64,000 bases of DNA from JADLHS01 sp049840435 (GCA_049840435.1 JASGKY010000014.1:20376-84375); one strand, 5' to 3'; counted from the first letter of the stretch, positions 35,778 to 45,417 are shown. Made by a program: numbers and translations. The notes: generated from the sequence alone by a model not told the origin.

Positions 35778-36080
35778 TTACCGCTGGCCGCCTCCCGGAC
35801 CACCAGGGCGCTGGCCCATGTATTCATCACGCGATAGCTTGCCGTCCCCATTTTTATCCAAAGCCTTCAGCGCCGTTGCCGCGTTACTGATTTCAGTCGC
35901 GCTGATTTCGCCGTTGCCGTCGGCATCGAGCGCGGTCAAGAGCGGCAGCTTGGGCGGTTGTCCACCTCCGGGACCGCCTTGGCCTCCGGGACCACCGCCC
36001 GGCGGACCGTCTTGGGCAATAATCAGAGTCGCAGCCGAAAGGCTGAGTGCTACGGTGAGAATTTTTTCGGTTGTTTTCAT
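35778..36080 (-). CDS. Small exported EF-hand protein (second copy)
   Basis: 100 residues from ATG 36080, which has AAGGAG 5 bases upstream, a proper ribosome-binding site. Signal peptide MKTTEKILTVALSLSAATLIIA, then a Gly/Pro linker (PPGGGPGGQGGPGGGQ) and two EF-hand loops, DADGNGEISATE and DKNGDGKLSRDE, with a Gly-rich end. Homologous to the gene at 28658, including the ALDxDGNG...ISNAATAL segment. Its promoter is box D with a predicted 52-nt leader. Likely a periplasmic calcium- or metal-binding partner of the two-component system. Confidence 0.88.
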   Translation of the reverse strand: MKTTEKILTVALSLSAATLIIAQDGPPGGGPGGQGGPGGGQPPKLPLLTALDADGNGEISATEISNAATALKALDKNGDGKLSRDEYMGQRPGGPGGGQR

Positions 36081-36138
36081 ATCACTCCTTGTTTTTGTTT
36101 TGAGACCATAGGTTGGCCTGACCAACCATTCTGAGCGC

Positions 36139-36171
36139 AGCATACCGGCTCCCGGATTAAGGGAACGTGAA
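36139..36171 (-). promoter_or_regulatory. Regulon promoter box D (second EF-hand gene)
   Basis: Minus strand: TTCACGTTCC, CTTAATC (36161-36155), -10-like TATGCT (36144-36139), the same spacing as boxes A-C. Predicted start about 36132, giving a leader with a Shine-Dalgarno site rather than a leaderless mRNA. Confidence 0.7.
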
Positions 36172-36220
36172 GGGCGAAAAATTTCTGTCCAAGCACGCGG
36201 CGCGCAGGAACAATCTCCGG

Positions 36221-38562
36221 GTGACACTGAAAGAAGCCCAAGCCCACCACGACCAACTCGCTGCCGCCATTCGTCAACACGACCACGCGTATTACGTCGT
36301 CGGCCAGGCGGAGATCACCGACTACGAATACGACCAGCTTTTCAAACAACTTCAGGATTTGGAGAAGGAATTTCCGCAACTTGTCACACGGGAATCGCCT
36401 ACGCAGCGCGTCGGTGGTGCGCCCGCCGAGGGGTTCACCCGCGTGAAGCATTTGCAGCCGATGCTCTCGCTGGAAAAGATCGAGGCGTCGGAAGTTCCGT
36501 CCAAAGACGAAGAACCTGATCGTGACAAACGCAACCGGCTTCAGGACGAAAATACCCTGTCCGATTTGGAAGCCTTTGATAAGACCATTGGCAAACAACT
36601 TGGGCGGTCGCAGGTGGAGTATTTGATGGAGCCAAAAGTGGATGGCGTTTCAATCAGCGTCCATTACCGGCACGGCAAACTTGCGCTCGGCGTCACGCGC
36701 GGCGATGGCACGTTTGGCGACGAAATCACTGCCAATCTTCGCACCGTGCGCGCCATCCCGCTGGAGTTGAATCTCAAGAACCCGCCCGAACTGCTTGAAG
36801 TTCGGGGCGAGGCATACATGGCGAACAAAGATTTTAATCAGCTCAACGCCAAGCTGGCCGTCGCCGGTGAAAAGACTTTGCCCAACGCGCGCAACGCCAC
36901 CGCCGGCACGCTCAAACAACTTGATCCGCGCACCGTCGCCGAACGCCCGGTCAATGCGGTGTTTTACGCGGTCGGCGCGTGTGAGGGGATCGAATTTGAA
37001 TCGCACGCGGAGATGTTGAAAGCGCTCGCTGCGTTCGGTCTGCCGACGCAAAAAAAATGGTGGCTTTGCAAAGATATTACTGAGGTGCTGAAGGTTTATC
37101 GAAAAGAAATCGTCGCGGATTACGACGAAGAGCGCGATCTGCGGAAACAGTTGCCTTATGACATCGACGGCCTCGTGCTGAAGGTGAATCGCTACGACGA
37201 TTGTGAGCGCATCCCAAGCAAGACCCGCGCACCCGGCTACGCCATCGTTCACAAGCCCATCCCGTGGATCACGCCCGCGGAAACGATCCTGCGCGACATC
37301 ACCGTGCAGGTGGGACGCACCGGCGTGCTCACGCCTGTGGCCGAGCTTGAACCCGTGTTCGTGCAAGGCTCAACGATTTCGCGCGCCACGCTGCACAACG
37401 AAGACGAAATCCGCCGCAAAGACATTCGCATTGGTGACACCGTGGTCATCCGCAAGGCGGGCATGGTGATTCCCGAAGTGTTGGAGGTGCTGAAGTCCAA
37501 GCGCCCGAAGGATGCGAAGGAGTTTGATTTATTTCAGTTTGTCGGCGGCAAATGTCCCGCGTGTGGCGGCTCAATCGCGAAGGAAAAAGTGTCCGATGGC
37601 GAGTCAGAAGCCGTCGCCTGGCAATGCCAAAACGTCGTTGGCTGCCCCGCGCAACTCATGCGGCGTGTCGAGTATTTCGCGCAACGCAAGGCGTTGGACA
37701 TCGAATCACTCGGCGGCATCGTGGCGGAGAAACTGGTCGAACGCGGGCTGGTGAAAGAACCGCTGGACCTGTTCGATCTCAAGCTGGAGCCACTCGCCAA
37801 GCTGAACCTGGGCACAGATGAAGAGCCGCGCACGTTTGGCGAAAAGAACGCAACAAAGATCATTGAGGCATTGCAACAGGCCAAGACTGCGCCATTGCAT
37901 CGGTGGATTTATGCGCTGGCCATTGCTGATGTTGGCGAAACCACCGCCAAACAACTCGCTGCCACACACGGAACGCTGGAGGCGCTGACTGATTCTGCTG
38001 TGCTCCGCGACATTCTTGCGCTTGGCACGAAGGAAACTGAACGCGCCGAAATCAGCCCACGCTCGCGCAAGAACCCGCCGAAGAACGACGCGGAGAAAGC
38101 TGAGAGGGAAAAGCGCGACACAGAGCTAAAAGTCGAGCTTGCCGAGATTGAAGCGCGGTTAGACGCGGGTGGGCTGAAAGCACGATTACCCGAGGTTGGT
38201 CCGGTTGTCGCGGCGAGCGTGCTGGACTACTTCACCTCCGATGCGGGGAAGCGAGTGCTTGTTCGTATCCGGGCGTTGGGTATCAAGCCTGAAAATGATC
38301 TACCCGCAGCCTTAAGTGTCGCGGCAGCCGGGCCGTTCGCGGGAAGACTGCGGTGTTGACCGGTACATTGCCAACGCTTACCCGCGAACAAGCCACGGCG
38401 ATGATTGAAGCCGCCGGCGGCAAGACGAGTGGCAGCGTGAGCAAAAAGACCCACTATGTTCTAACTGGAGAAGCGGCGGGCTCAAAGTTCGACAAGGCGC
38501 GGGAATTGAGGATTCCCGTGATTGATGAAGCTGAGTTCCGCCGGTTGCTTGGAGACAGGTGA
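36221..38562 (+). CDS. ligA: NAD-dependent DNA ligase, frame broken near 38340
   Basis: About 780 residues, longer than usual (about 670). N-terminal Ia domain HDHAYYVVGQAEITDYEYDQL, adenylation lysine in EPKVDGVSISVHY (K of KxDG), RGDGTFGDEITANLRTV, OB fold, four-Cys zinc finger (CPACGG ... CQNVVGCPAQL), HhH region and BRCT domain. The frame given ends at 38359 (GPFAGRLRC); one missing G at about 38340 restores GPFAGKTAVLTGTLPTLTREQA and the BRCT domain to 38562. Extra segments near residues 90-120 (acidic, EVPSKDEEPDRDK) and 590-640 (KNPPKNDAEKAEREKRD, coiled coil) explain the length. GTG 36221 fits the family start. The gene is essential, so the break is probably a sequence error. Confidence 0.92.
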
Positions 38563-38566
38563 GCAC

Positions 38567-39289
38567 ATGAGCAAATCCAGATGGGTGGTTACAATTGCAA
38601 TCGCCAGCACGTTGGGAGTGTTGGGGTGGCTGTTGTTGGGGCAAAAGCAGCAGAATGATAATTTGCAGCAAGAGAATGCCTCCTTGAAGCAGCAGCTGGC
38701 CCGTCTTTCCGAAGTGGAAACCGATAATCAACGGCTCTCCAATCTGGTGGCGCAAGCTGATGGCGCCAAATCGAATCAGCAGTTACTGGAATTATTGCGA
38801 CTGCGGAACGAAGTAGGAGTTTTACGGCGACTAACCAATGAGTTTCAACCAATGCAGGCGGAGTTGGTGCGACTGCGGTCGGCGGAGGTGGCGGGACTGG
38901 GCGGCGGAGTAACCAACGTCTCACGTGAGCCGTTGGCGATATACCCAAAAGACCAATGGGCATTTATGGGGACCGATACTCCAGAAAACGCCTTCCAATC
39001 GTTGAATTGGGCCGCGTTGAATGGGGATTTGGGAACACTGAAATCCAACCTCACGCAGGAGGCGCAGAAGGAATTTGCCAAAGCGTTTGAAAACAAATCC
39101 GAAGTGGAAATCCGCGAGGAGTTGACGCGAATTTTTAATGAAAAAGTTGATGCGCGTATCCTTTCTAAGAATGTCATCAGCGATAATTTGGTGGTGTTAA
39201 AGGTTTCGGATGGGAGGGACGGGGACTCGGTTGACAAACTGGTTTTCCAGAAAATTGATGGGCAGTGGAAGTATGTGATGGATCATTAA
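38567..39289 (+). CDS. Membrane-anchored coiled-coil protein of unknown function
   Basis: 240 residues. N-terminal transmembrane anchor (VVTIAIASTLGVLGWLLLG), a coiled coil with leucine heptads (residues about 30-105, NLQQENASLKQQLARL), then a small soluble domain with TPENAFQSLNWAALNGDLGTLKSNL and ending KLVFQKIDGQWKYVMDH, an NTF2/DUF4878-like ending where a lipocalin-like fold senses or supports. Starts 5 bases after ligA and is followed 8 bases later by a ligA-like fragment gene. I do not recognise a family. Confidence 0.7.
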   Translation: MSKSRWVVTIAIASTLGVLGWLLLGQKQQNDNLQQENASLKQQLARLSEVETDNQRLSNLVAQADGAKSNQQLLELLRLRNEVGVLRRLTNEFQPMQAELVRLRSAEVAGLGGGVTNVSREPLAIYPKDQWAFMGTDTPENAFQSLNWAALNGDLGTLKSNLTQEAQKEFAKAFENKSEVEIREELTRIFNEKVDARILSKNVISDNLVVLKVSDGRDGDSVDKLVFQKIDGQWKYVMDH

Positions 39290-39296
39290 GGCCGAC

Positions 39297-39935
39297 ATGA
39301 TAAATGCGCTCGGTAAGATATTCGCCCGACTAGTGGCTTCGCATGTGCAGTTGCATAGGTCGGCGACCTGCCCGGATTGCGGCTCGCAACTGGCGCGGGC
39401 TGTCGACGACGCGAATGCTGCCTGGAGTTGCCCGAATCCCGATTGTCCGCCGCAGGTGTTGAAGCGTGTTGAACTGTGGGCTTCACTGGAAGCGATGGAT
39501 ATCCAAGGCTGCAATGCTGCGTTGGTAAAGCAGCTTGTGCAGCGTGGATTAGTGCGCGATGCGGCGGAGTTCTATCGGTTGAAGATTGCGGAACTGGCCT
39601 CGCTCGAAGGCTTTGATCTCACCAAGGCGCGTGCGCTGTGGGAAGCCATTCAAGCCAGCAAACAGCGCGAGGCCTGGCGGGTGTTGTTTGGTTTGGGCAT
39701 CCCGAATCTCGGCGTGCCGGAGGCGCAGGCGCTGTGCAAACATTGCGCCGCTCTGGAGGATGCGTTTGCGCTGGGCCGGGAACGATTGGCTAAGTTGGAC
39801 GGCGTCACTGAAACCGTGGCGCGCAGCCTGACGCATTGGTCTGGCGATCCGGTGAATCGTAAGCTGGTGCGCCGGCTGGCCAAAGCAGGGATCAATTTTG
39901 ATACCCGATCCACCCAAACTAAGTCAGTGAACTAG
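39297..39935 (+). CDS. Stand-alone zinc-finger and helix-hairpin-helix part of a LigA-type ligase
   Basis: 212 residues that match only the C-terminal half of NAD-dependent ligase: CPDCGSQLARAVD then WSCPNPDCPPQVLKRVELWASLEAMDI (zinc finger, with QVLKRVELWAS matching QLMRRVEYFAQ in ligA upstream), VKQLVQRGLVRDAAEFYRLKIAEL, and HhH motifs FGLGIPNLGVPEAQAL and LAKLDGVTETVARSL. There is no adenylation, OB or BRCT domain. It lies 660 bp after ligA. It looks like a diverged duplicate kept as a small DNA-binding protein; the frame is clean for 212 codons, so it is probably expressed. Confidence 0.72.
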   Translation: MINALGKIFARLVASHVQLHRSATCPDCGSQLARAVDDANAAWSCPNPDCPPQVLKRVELWASLEAMDIQGCNAALVKQLVQRGLVRDAAEFYRLKIAELASLEGFDLTKARALWEAIQASKQREAWRVLFGLGIPNLGVPEAQALCKHCAALEDAFALGRERLAKLDGVTETVARSLTHWSGDPVNRKLVRRLAKAGINFDTRSTQTKSVN

Positions 39936-39937
39936 GC

Positions 39938-42900
39938 TCAGTTCTTAGATAGAGCTTTCGCGACCGCTTGCTTGATGTTGTCGCCGCGCAGGCCGGTTTC
40001 GACGATCTTACCATCCGGTCCGATCAGGAAGATGGCGGGAATGCCTTGCACGCCGAATTGCGCGGGGAGGTCGGTGGCGGACCAGTCGCCCAAGAAACCT
40101 TGCGCCCAGCCCAGTTGATGCTTCTGTGCGTATTTGCGCGGCGCAGCAGCATCGGAGTCGAGACTGAGCGCCATCATCGTGAAACGGGGATCATCTTTGA
40201 AAGCTTCCCAAGTGGCTTTCAAATTCGGGGTCTCTGCGACACACGGGCCACACCAGGTCGCCCAAAAATCCAGCAGCACGTATTTGCCTTTGAAGTCGGA
40301 GAGTTTCAGTGGTTGGTCGTCAATGGTTTTGACGGAGAACTCCGGTGCAACCTTTCCGGCTTTCATGACGGTGCGCGCGGTCAGCTTAATTGTGCCCAAG
40401 TCGTAGGGTTCATCGCTGCGTCCGCCGGGGGAGTCCGGTACTTCAACTTCCTTTTGCAGGTTGGCGATGGCTGGGGAGTTGAAGCGATTGAAGTCATCGC
40501 CGCCCTCGCGCAGATCAATTCGCAGGTTGTATTTGCCGCCGGGCACATCTTCCACGCGGAACGATCCGTCAGGCGCGAAGTTCAACGCGAAGCGCCGGTT
40601 CTTGAAAAAATGTTCGCGCCCGGCTTCGGTGCGATAGAAGGCCCGGAGCTGATCTTGGGCGGATTGCTGTTGTTGTTCGTAGTCTTTCTGGGCGGCCAGC
40701 TTCTCCGCGTCGGTGTCGAGCGCACCCATCTTTGCGGAAAACGCTTTGGTAATGGCGCGCAAATCCGGTATGACCGACGGTTGTGGCACTACAGTTTCCA
40801 AAGAGAACACATCCTGACGCCAGTTGATTGTGCCGTCGTAACCAGTAACTTCCAGCCGTCCGATCACCGACCGCCCTTGACCACCCAACGTAAGTTTATG
40901 CGTCTCGCCGGGTTTGACGAGGAGCTTGGTGGTTTGGGCTTGGGCGATCGTGCCCATCTTGCTGTCGCGCACCTTGGGTTCATGATAAACTTCCACGGCG
41001 ATGGGCGGGATGCGTTCAAAGACGAAGCGTCCCTCGACGTCAGTGCGAGTGGTGGCAAAAAAACTAAGTGCCGGGAAATTACGTGGATGCGAGACGTACG
41101 GGATGTGCGCCAGGCCGAGGCGGACGGTTTCGTTGGTGCCGGGCCGGGGGCCGATGAAGAGCTGGCCTTCAATCCGCGCGGGTGCTTGCAGGCGGATTTT
41201 TCCGGCGCTGCCCAATTGGTCCACCAACACTTCGGCGTAGCCCATCTCGTTCACGACGATTACTGAATGCGCTCCCGCCATCGGTTTGAACGAGAACCGC
41301 CCGCTGGAATCCGTGGTGGTCTTTTTGGTGCCTTGGTAAATGTTTTCGCGCACCGCCATTTTGTCGCCGTCCACATAGACGCCATTCTTGTTGTCGGTCA
41401 GATACACCGTGAGGTTCGTCGCCGGCGCACCGTCCGGCTGGTGCACGATGCCGCCGTAACCAGAGCCCTTTTTCAGCGCTACAATGAGATTGGTTTCGCT
41501 CGTCGAATCAAGCCAGCCGGAGGCCTGCGGCAGATAACCTTCCGCTTCGATCAGTACCGCCGGGGCTTGCGGTTGTTTGTTGAAATACACGGTGAACATG
41601 CCGTTGGAATGCTCGGTCTGGCGCGAGGAGAGCCAATCTGTCTGTTCGCCGTAACGGCTTCTCCGACCAGGCGTTACTGTGAATGCCGCCAGCGGTTGTT
41701 GGGTATCGGCGTCCACGGCTTTGCCGGTGACCTTGATGTCGCCGCCGACCGGAGCGGCTTCGACACCGCGCAACGGTTCCTCGCGCAACGATGTTTGATC
41801 GCCTTCGAGTCGCTCTGCTTTTTCACCCGGCACGAACTCGACAATCAAGTCGAGCTTGTTGGTGTGGACGCGTCCGATCAGGTGGTAGGGATTGAGTGGG
41901 TCAATGCTGCCATTGCGCGGCGACATCTGATAGCCCTTGATGCGGGTGGACAGCCCCACGGATTCCGCCGGGACATTTTCAAAACGAAATTGTCCGTTGG
42001 CAGCGGCGGTGGTCTGTTGCGAATCCCACGCATTTTCCCGGCTCAAGAGAACCCGCGTATCGGCGGGAACGGGCGTCCCGTCCTTCAAGCGGATTTCCCC
42101 TGCAACTGTGAAGCCGGGTTTCACCGTGAGTTCGCCGGCGTTGAAGGTGTCACCGTTATCGCCGGTGCGAACGACTTGGGCCGGGATGCTTCCGGGCGGG
42201 CCCAATGATTTCATGAGGCCATAAAGCTGATAGGAAGTCTTGGCGGGCAGGTTCACGAACAGGAAGCGCCCGTCCGCATCCGTGGCCACGGAGAAATTGC
42301 CGACATAGACTTCGGAACTACGATCAGCGCCCGAGACGCCGACCTCAACGCCAGCCACTGGCTTTCCGTCCTTGGTCACGCGGCCCGTTAACGAAGCGCC
42401 CTCGGCCAGCTTGAGTTCATGAATTTTCCCACCCGTGGCCAGACTGTGAAAAATCCCTTTGGCAAACCCGCGCGCGACTACATCTACGCCAGCGGCCTCG
42501 AAAGCCGTCTGACCGTTGATCACGAAGTCGCCCCGCTCATCTGTGACGGCGAGGGGATCAATGTCCTTGTTCCCGCCGTATTGCGTGGATTCGCTGCGCG
42601 TCACCCCGCGGATGTTCACGACTGCGCTCGCAACCGGTTTGCCATCGGAATCAGTGACCCGTCCGGCAAGCCGTTTGTCCGAGGTTTCCCCGCCCGTACG
42701 CGGTTTCAAAGTGACTTTGATAGGCTTCTCCGCCGGGTCCACTTTATCCACGAACTTGGGCTGATGATCCTTGGCTACGACGAGAATCTGAAAGCGCAGT
42801 TCGGGATCGAGGCTGGGGATGGTGAATTGCCCCGCCGTATCGCTGGTGGTTTGTTTGCGGCAATCGGCATAGCACGATGGGCACAACACGCCGGCGCCCA

Positions 42901-43084
42901 CTTTGGGCGCGGCGGTGTAAATGAAGATGGCGGCGTTGGAAAGCGGCTTTCCTGCCGCATCCACTATTGCGCCAGAGAGCGTCGGGCGTGGCGTGTCTGC
43001 CGCACGAGTTGCCAGCCCGCCGAGCGTGATGAGCATGATTAGGAGGATTACGACCCCAGAAACGACCCATGGTTTTGAGTTCAT
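39938..43084 (-). CDS. Large exported protein: carboxypeptidase-regulatory-like repeats plus C-terminal thioredoxin (TlpA-like) domain
   Basis: 1048 residues. Signal anchor VVSGVVILLIMLITLGGLA, then several carboxypeptidase-regulatory-like beta-sandwich domains (LSGAIVDAAGKPLSNAAIFI; LAGRVTDSDGKPVASAVV; LTGRVTKDGKPVAGVEV; VTGKAVDADTQQPLAAFTV). The C-terminal 160 residues are a redoxin of the TlpA/ResA type: LKLSDFKGKYVLLDFWATWCGPC with the CxxC pair, and FGVQGIPAIFLIGPDG with the cis-Pro. It should be a periplasmic thiol-disulfide or sensing protein bound to other surface molecules by its repeats. Single gene, divergent from the epimerase. Confidence 0.85.
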   Translation of the reverse strand: MNSKPWVVSGVVILLIMLITLGGLATRAADTPRPTLSGAIVDAAGKPLSNAAIFIYTAAPKVGAGVLCPSCYADCRKQTTSDTAGQFTIPSLDPELRFQILVVAKDHQPKFVDKVDPAEKPIKVTLKPRTGGETSDKRLAGRVTDSDGKPVASAVVNIRGVTRSESTQYGGNKDIDPLAVTDERGDFVINGQTAFEAAGVDVVARGFAKGIFHSLATGGKIHELKLAEGASLTGRVTKDGKPVAGVEVGVSGADRSSEVYVGNFSVATDADGRFLFVNLPAKTSYQLYGLMKSLGPPGSIPAQVVRTGDNGDTFNAGELTVKPGFTVAGEIRLKDGTPVPADTRVLLSRENAWDSQQTTAAANGQFRFENVPAESVGLSTRIKGYQMSPRNGSIDPLNPYHLIGRVHTNKLDLIVEFVPGEKAERLEGDQTSLREEPLRGVEAAPVGGDIKVTGKAVDADTQQPLAAFTVTPGRRSRYGEQTDWLSSRQTEHSNGMFTVYFNKQPQAPAVLIEAEGYLPQASGWLDSTSETNLIVALKKGSGYGGIVHQPDGAPATNLTVYLTDNKNGVYVDGDKMAVRENIYQGTKKTTTDSSGRFSFKPMAGAHSVIVVNEMGYAEVLVDQLGSAGKIRLQAPARIEGQLFIGPRPGTNETVRLGLAHIPYVSHPRNFPALSFFATTRTDVEGRFVFERIPPIAVEVYHEPKVRDSKMGTIAQAQTTKLLVKPGETHKLTLGGQGRSVIGRLEVTGYDGTINWRQDVFSLETVVPQPSVIPDLRAITKAFSAKMGALDTDAEKLAAQKDYEQQQQSAQDQLRAFYRTEAGREHFFKNRRFALNFAPDGSFRVEDVPGGKYNLRIDLREGGDDFNRFNSPAIANLQKEVEVPDSPGGRSDEPYDLGTIKLTARTVMKAGKVAPEFSVKTIDDQPLKLSDFKGKYVLLDFWATWCGPCVAETPNLKATWEAFKDDPRFTMMALSLDSDAAAPRKYAQKHQLGWAQGFLGDWSATDLPAQFGVQGIPAIFLIGPDGKIVETGLRGDNIKQAVAKALSKN

Positions 43085-43318
43085 ATTCGTTTACGCGTTT
43101 TTGGACCAAAGACCCGATGCGAATGTTAAACTCCCCGGCGGACGAATAGTTCTGCATACGGAGAACCTGTCAGGGATGATGCGGCATCCCGAGGCTGGCT
43201 GGTGGCTGGAAACCTGACAAGCGTAAAACCTGGAAATCACAGCATCCCCCCGCCCCCGCACATTCATGTGTCGTACATGCTTGTTGCTTCGCCGGGAAAA
43301 ACTCACATTGTGTCGGAA

Positions 43319-44401
43319 ATGAAACTCAGTTTCTGGCGGGAGGAGTTGCAGCTCGCCAATACATGGACCATCGCTCGGGGGAGCACCAATCTCTTTCAAG
43401 TCGTCATGGTACAACTCGTCACGCCCGAAGGCGTGACCGGCATTGGAGAAGCCAGCCCGATCAGTCGCTATCACGAATCCCCAGCCACTGTGGAAGCCTT
43501 CTTCCAACGTGTGGATGCCAGCCGGCTTTCGTTTGCAGACGTGGATGCCAGCATGGCATATCTCGATTCCCTTTCGCCCGGAGACATGTCGGCCAAGTGC
43601 GCGTTGAATATCGCGCTGCTCGATGGCGCGGGGAAGGCGGCGCAGAAACCTATTTACGATCTGTTTGGGCTTGGCTTCCGCGATCAACACCATGTCACTT
43701 CGTTCAGCATCGGCATTGATACACCGGAGGTAATCCGTAAAAAGGTTTTGGCAGCCGAGCAGTATCCAGTGTTGAAGCTCAAGGTCGGCGTGCCGGGCGA
43801 CCGCGAGATCCTCGCTGCGCTTCGTGAAATTGCGCCGGCCAAAGCGGTGCGAGTGGATGCCAATGAAGGTTGGAAGACGAAGGAAGAAGCACTCAAGCGC
43901 ATTGAATGGCTTGCGGAGGACGGGCACATCCAGTTCATCGAGCAGCCGATGCCGCAGAAAACTGCGCCCAAGGATTTGATCTGGTTGAAGGAGCGTTCCC
44001 CATTGCCCTTGCTAGCCGACGAGTCGTATCACACGGCCGGCGACATTGAGCACTGCGCAGAATGTTTTCACGGCGTAAACGTCAAGCTGGTGAAGACCGG
44101 CGGTGTCAGCGCTGGCTTCGCTGCGTTAAGCCGAGCGCGGAAAGCGGGCTTGAAAACGATGATCGGGTGCATGATCGAGACAAGCGTGCTCATCAGCGCC
44201 GCCGCACATCTCGCCGAGTTGTGCGACTATCTTGATATTGATGGCAATCTGCTGACGATAAACGATCCGTACGCAGGAGTGACGGCGAAGCGGGGAATTC
44301 TGTCGTTCCAGACCGCGAAGGAGCAGGTGGGGTTGCGCGTGAATCGCGTCGCGCCGATGCCGCCGTCAGCGAAGCCTGTTACAGCGCTAGAGAACGTTTA
44401 A
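43319..44401 (+). CDS. Dipeptide epimerase (enolase superfamily, L-Ala-D/L-Glu epimerase-like)
   Basis: 360 residues from ATG 43319 (MKLSFWREELQLANTWTI). Enolase-superfamily active site: base Lys in VLKLKVGVPGD (KxK), metal ligands Asp in VRVDANEGW, Glu in IEQPMP and Asp in LADESY, and Lys in NVKLVKTGG. MIGCMIETSVLISAAAHLA is typical of the Ala-Glu epimerase group, which recycles peptidoglycan peptides. An upstream frame beginning at 43202 only adds residues of noise type. It overlaps pdxA by 4 bases, tail to tail. Confidence 0.86.
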   Translation: MKLSFWREELQLANTWTIARGSTNLFQVVMVQLVTPEGVTGIGEASPISRYHESPATVEAFFQRVDASRLSFADVDASMAYLDSLSPGDMSAKCALNIALLDGAGKAAQKPIYDLFGLGFRDQHHVTSFSIGIDTPEVIRKKVLAAEQYPVLKLKVGVPGDREILAALREIAPAKAVRVDANEGWKTKEEALKRIEWLAEDGHIQFIEQPMPQKTAPKDLIWLKERSPLPLLADESYHTAGDIEHCAECFHGVNVKLVKTGGVSAGFAALSRARKAGLKTMIGCMIETSVLISAAAHLAELCDYLDIDGNLLTINDPYAGVTAKRGILSFQTAKEQVGLRVNRVAPMPPSAKPVTALENV

Positions 44402-45390
44402 GCACGATTCCGCGCGAGTTGTTTGGCCAGACGGATCGCAGCGATCATGCTCGACGGATTGGCAATCCCCTGACCAGCGATGTTATAAGCGGTGCCGTGG
44501 TCCGGCGAGGTGCGAATGAACGGCAGGCCGAGCGTCCAGTTGATGCCGCTGTCAAACGCCACCGCTTTCAACGGCGCGAGCCCTTGGTCGTGATACATCG
44601 CGACGACGGCGTCGAATTCTCCCTTCAAGGCGTAGTGAAACACGGTGTCGCCACTCAGCGGGCCGACGACATCGAAGCCGCGTTTCTGCATCGCTTGCAC
44701 CACAGGACCGATGGTGGTGATTTCTTCATCGCCAAATTCTCCGCCTTCGCCGGCGTGCGGGTTCAGACCGCAAACGGCGATCCGGGCCCGTGGCAATTTC
44801 AGTTCGCGGCACGATTGTGCGGCCAGCTCAATGGCGAGGGTGATCTTTTCTGCCGTGAGTTTTTCCGGAACGGACTTGATGGAGATGTGGATGGTGGCGA
44901 GCGCGACGCGCAACCAGCGACCGCGTTCATCCGTGCCGAGGAGCATCATGGCGGTGCGTTTGGTGCTGGCGAGGTCGGACAGGAATTCCGTCTGGCCGAC
45001 GAACTTGTGGCCGGCGCGCACGATGGCTTCCTTACTGACCGGCGCCGTGACCATCGCATCTAATTCGCCTTGGAGACAAAGTTCTCCGGCTTTTTTCAAC
45101 CACGCGACGGCGGCCCGCGCCGCAGCGGGGGCACCGGCAGCGAGGTTTTGTGGCACCGGCGTGGCGAGCGGATTGGTGATGGAAACACGGGTGGTGGCGG
45201 TGGCTTGCGCGAGTGGTGTGAGCGAAAGGTTTAACCCCAACTTCTCGATCAGCCCCTGCGCGACACCGGCATCGCCGATGAGGACGTAGTGGGTTGAATC
45301 GGCGGCGAGTTCGGCGACGATGGCTTTGAGCGTGACTTCCGGGCCGATGCCGGTGATGTCGCCGAGAGAAATGCCGATGCGCCCAGTCAT
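44398..45390 (-). CDS. pdxA: 4-hydroxythreonine-4-phosphate dehydrogenase
   Basis: 330 residues. MTGRIGISLGDITGIGPEVTLKAI at the N-terminus, metal-site GHKFVGQTEFLSDLA and AMYHDQGLAPLKAVAFDSGINWTLGLPFIRTSPDHGTAYNIAG (the His/Asp metal ligands) near the C-terminus identify PdxA. It oxidises 4-phosphohydroxythreonine in the DXP-dependent pyridoxal-phosphate pathway. It follows surA on the same strand by 27 bp, the same order as surA-pdxA in enterobacteria. Confidence 0.95.
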   Translation of the reverse strand: MTGRIGISLGDITGIGPEVTLKAIVAELAADSTHYVLIGDAGVAQGLIEKLGLNLSLTPLAQATATTRVSITNPLATPVPQNLAAGAPAAARAAVAWLKKAGELCLQGELDAMVTAPVSKEAIVRAGHKFVGQTEFLSDLASTKRTAMMLLGTDERGRWLRVALATIHISIKSVPEKLTAEKITLAIELAAQSCRELKLPRARIAVCGLNPHAGEGGEFGDEEITTIGPVVQAMQKRGFDVVGPLSGDTVFHYALKGEFDAVVAMYHDQGLAPLKAVAFDSGINWTLGLPFIRTSPDHGTAYNIAGQGIANPSSMIAAIRLAKQLARNRA

Positions 45391-45417
45391 GGAGCCAATG
45401 ACGCAAGCTCGTCGCGT

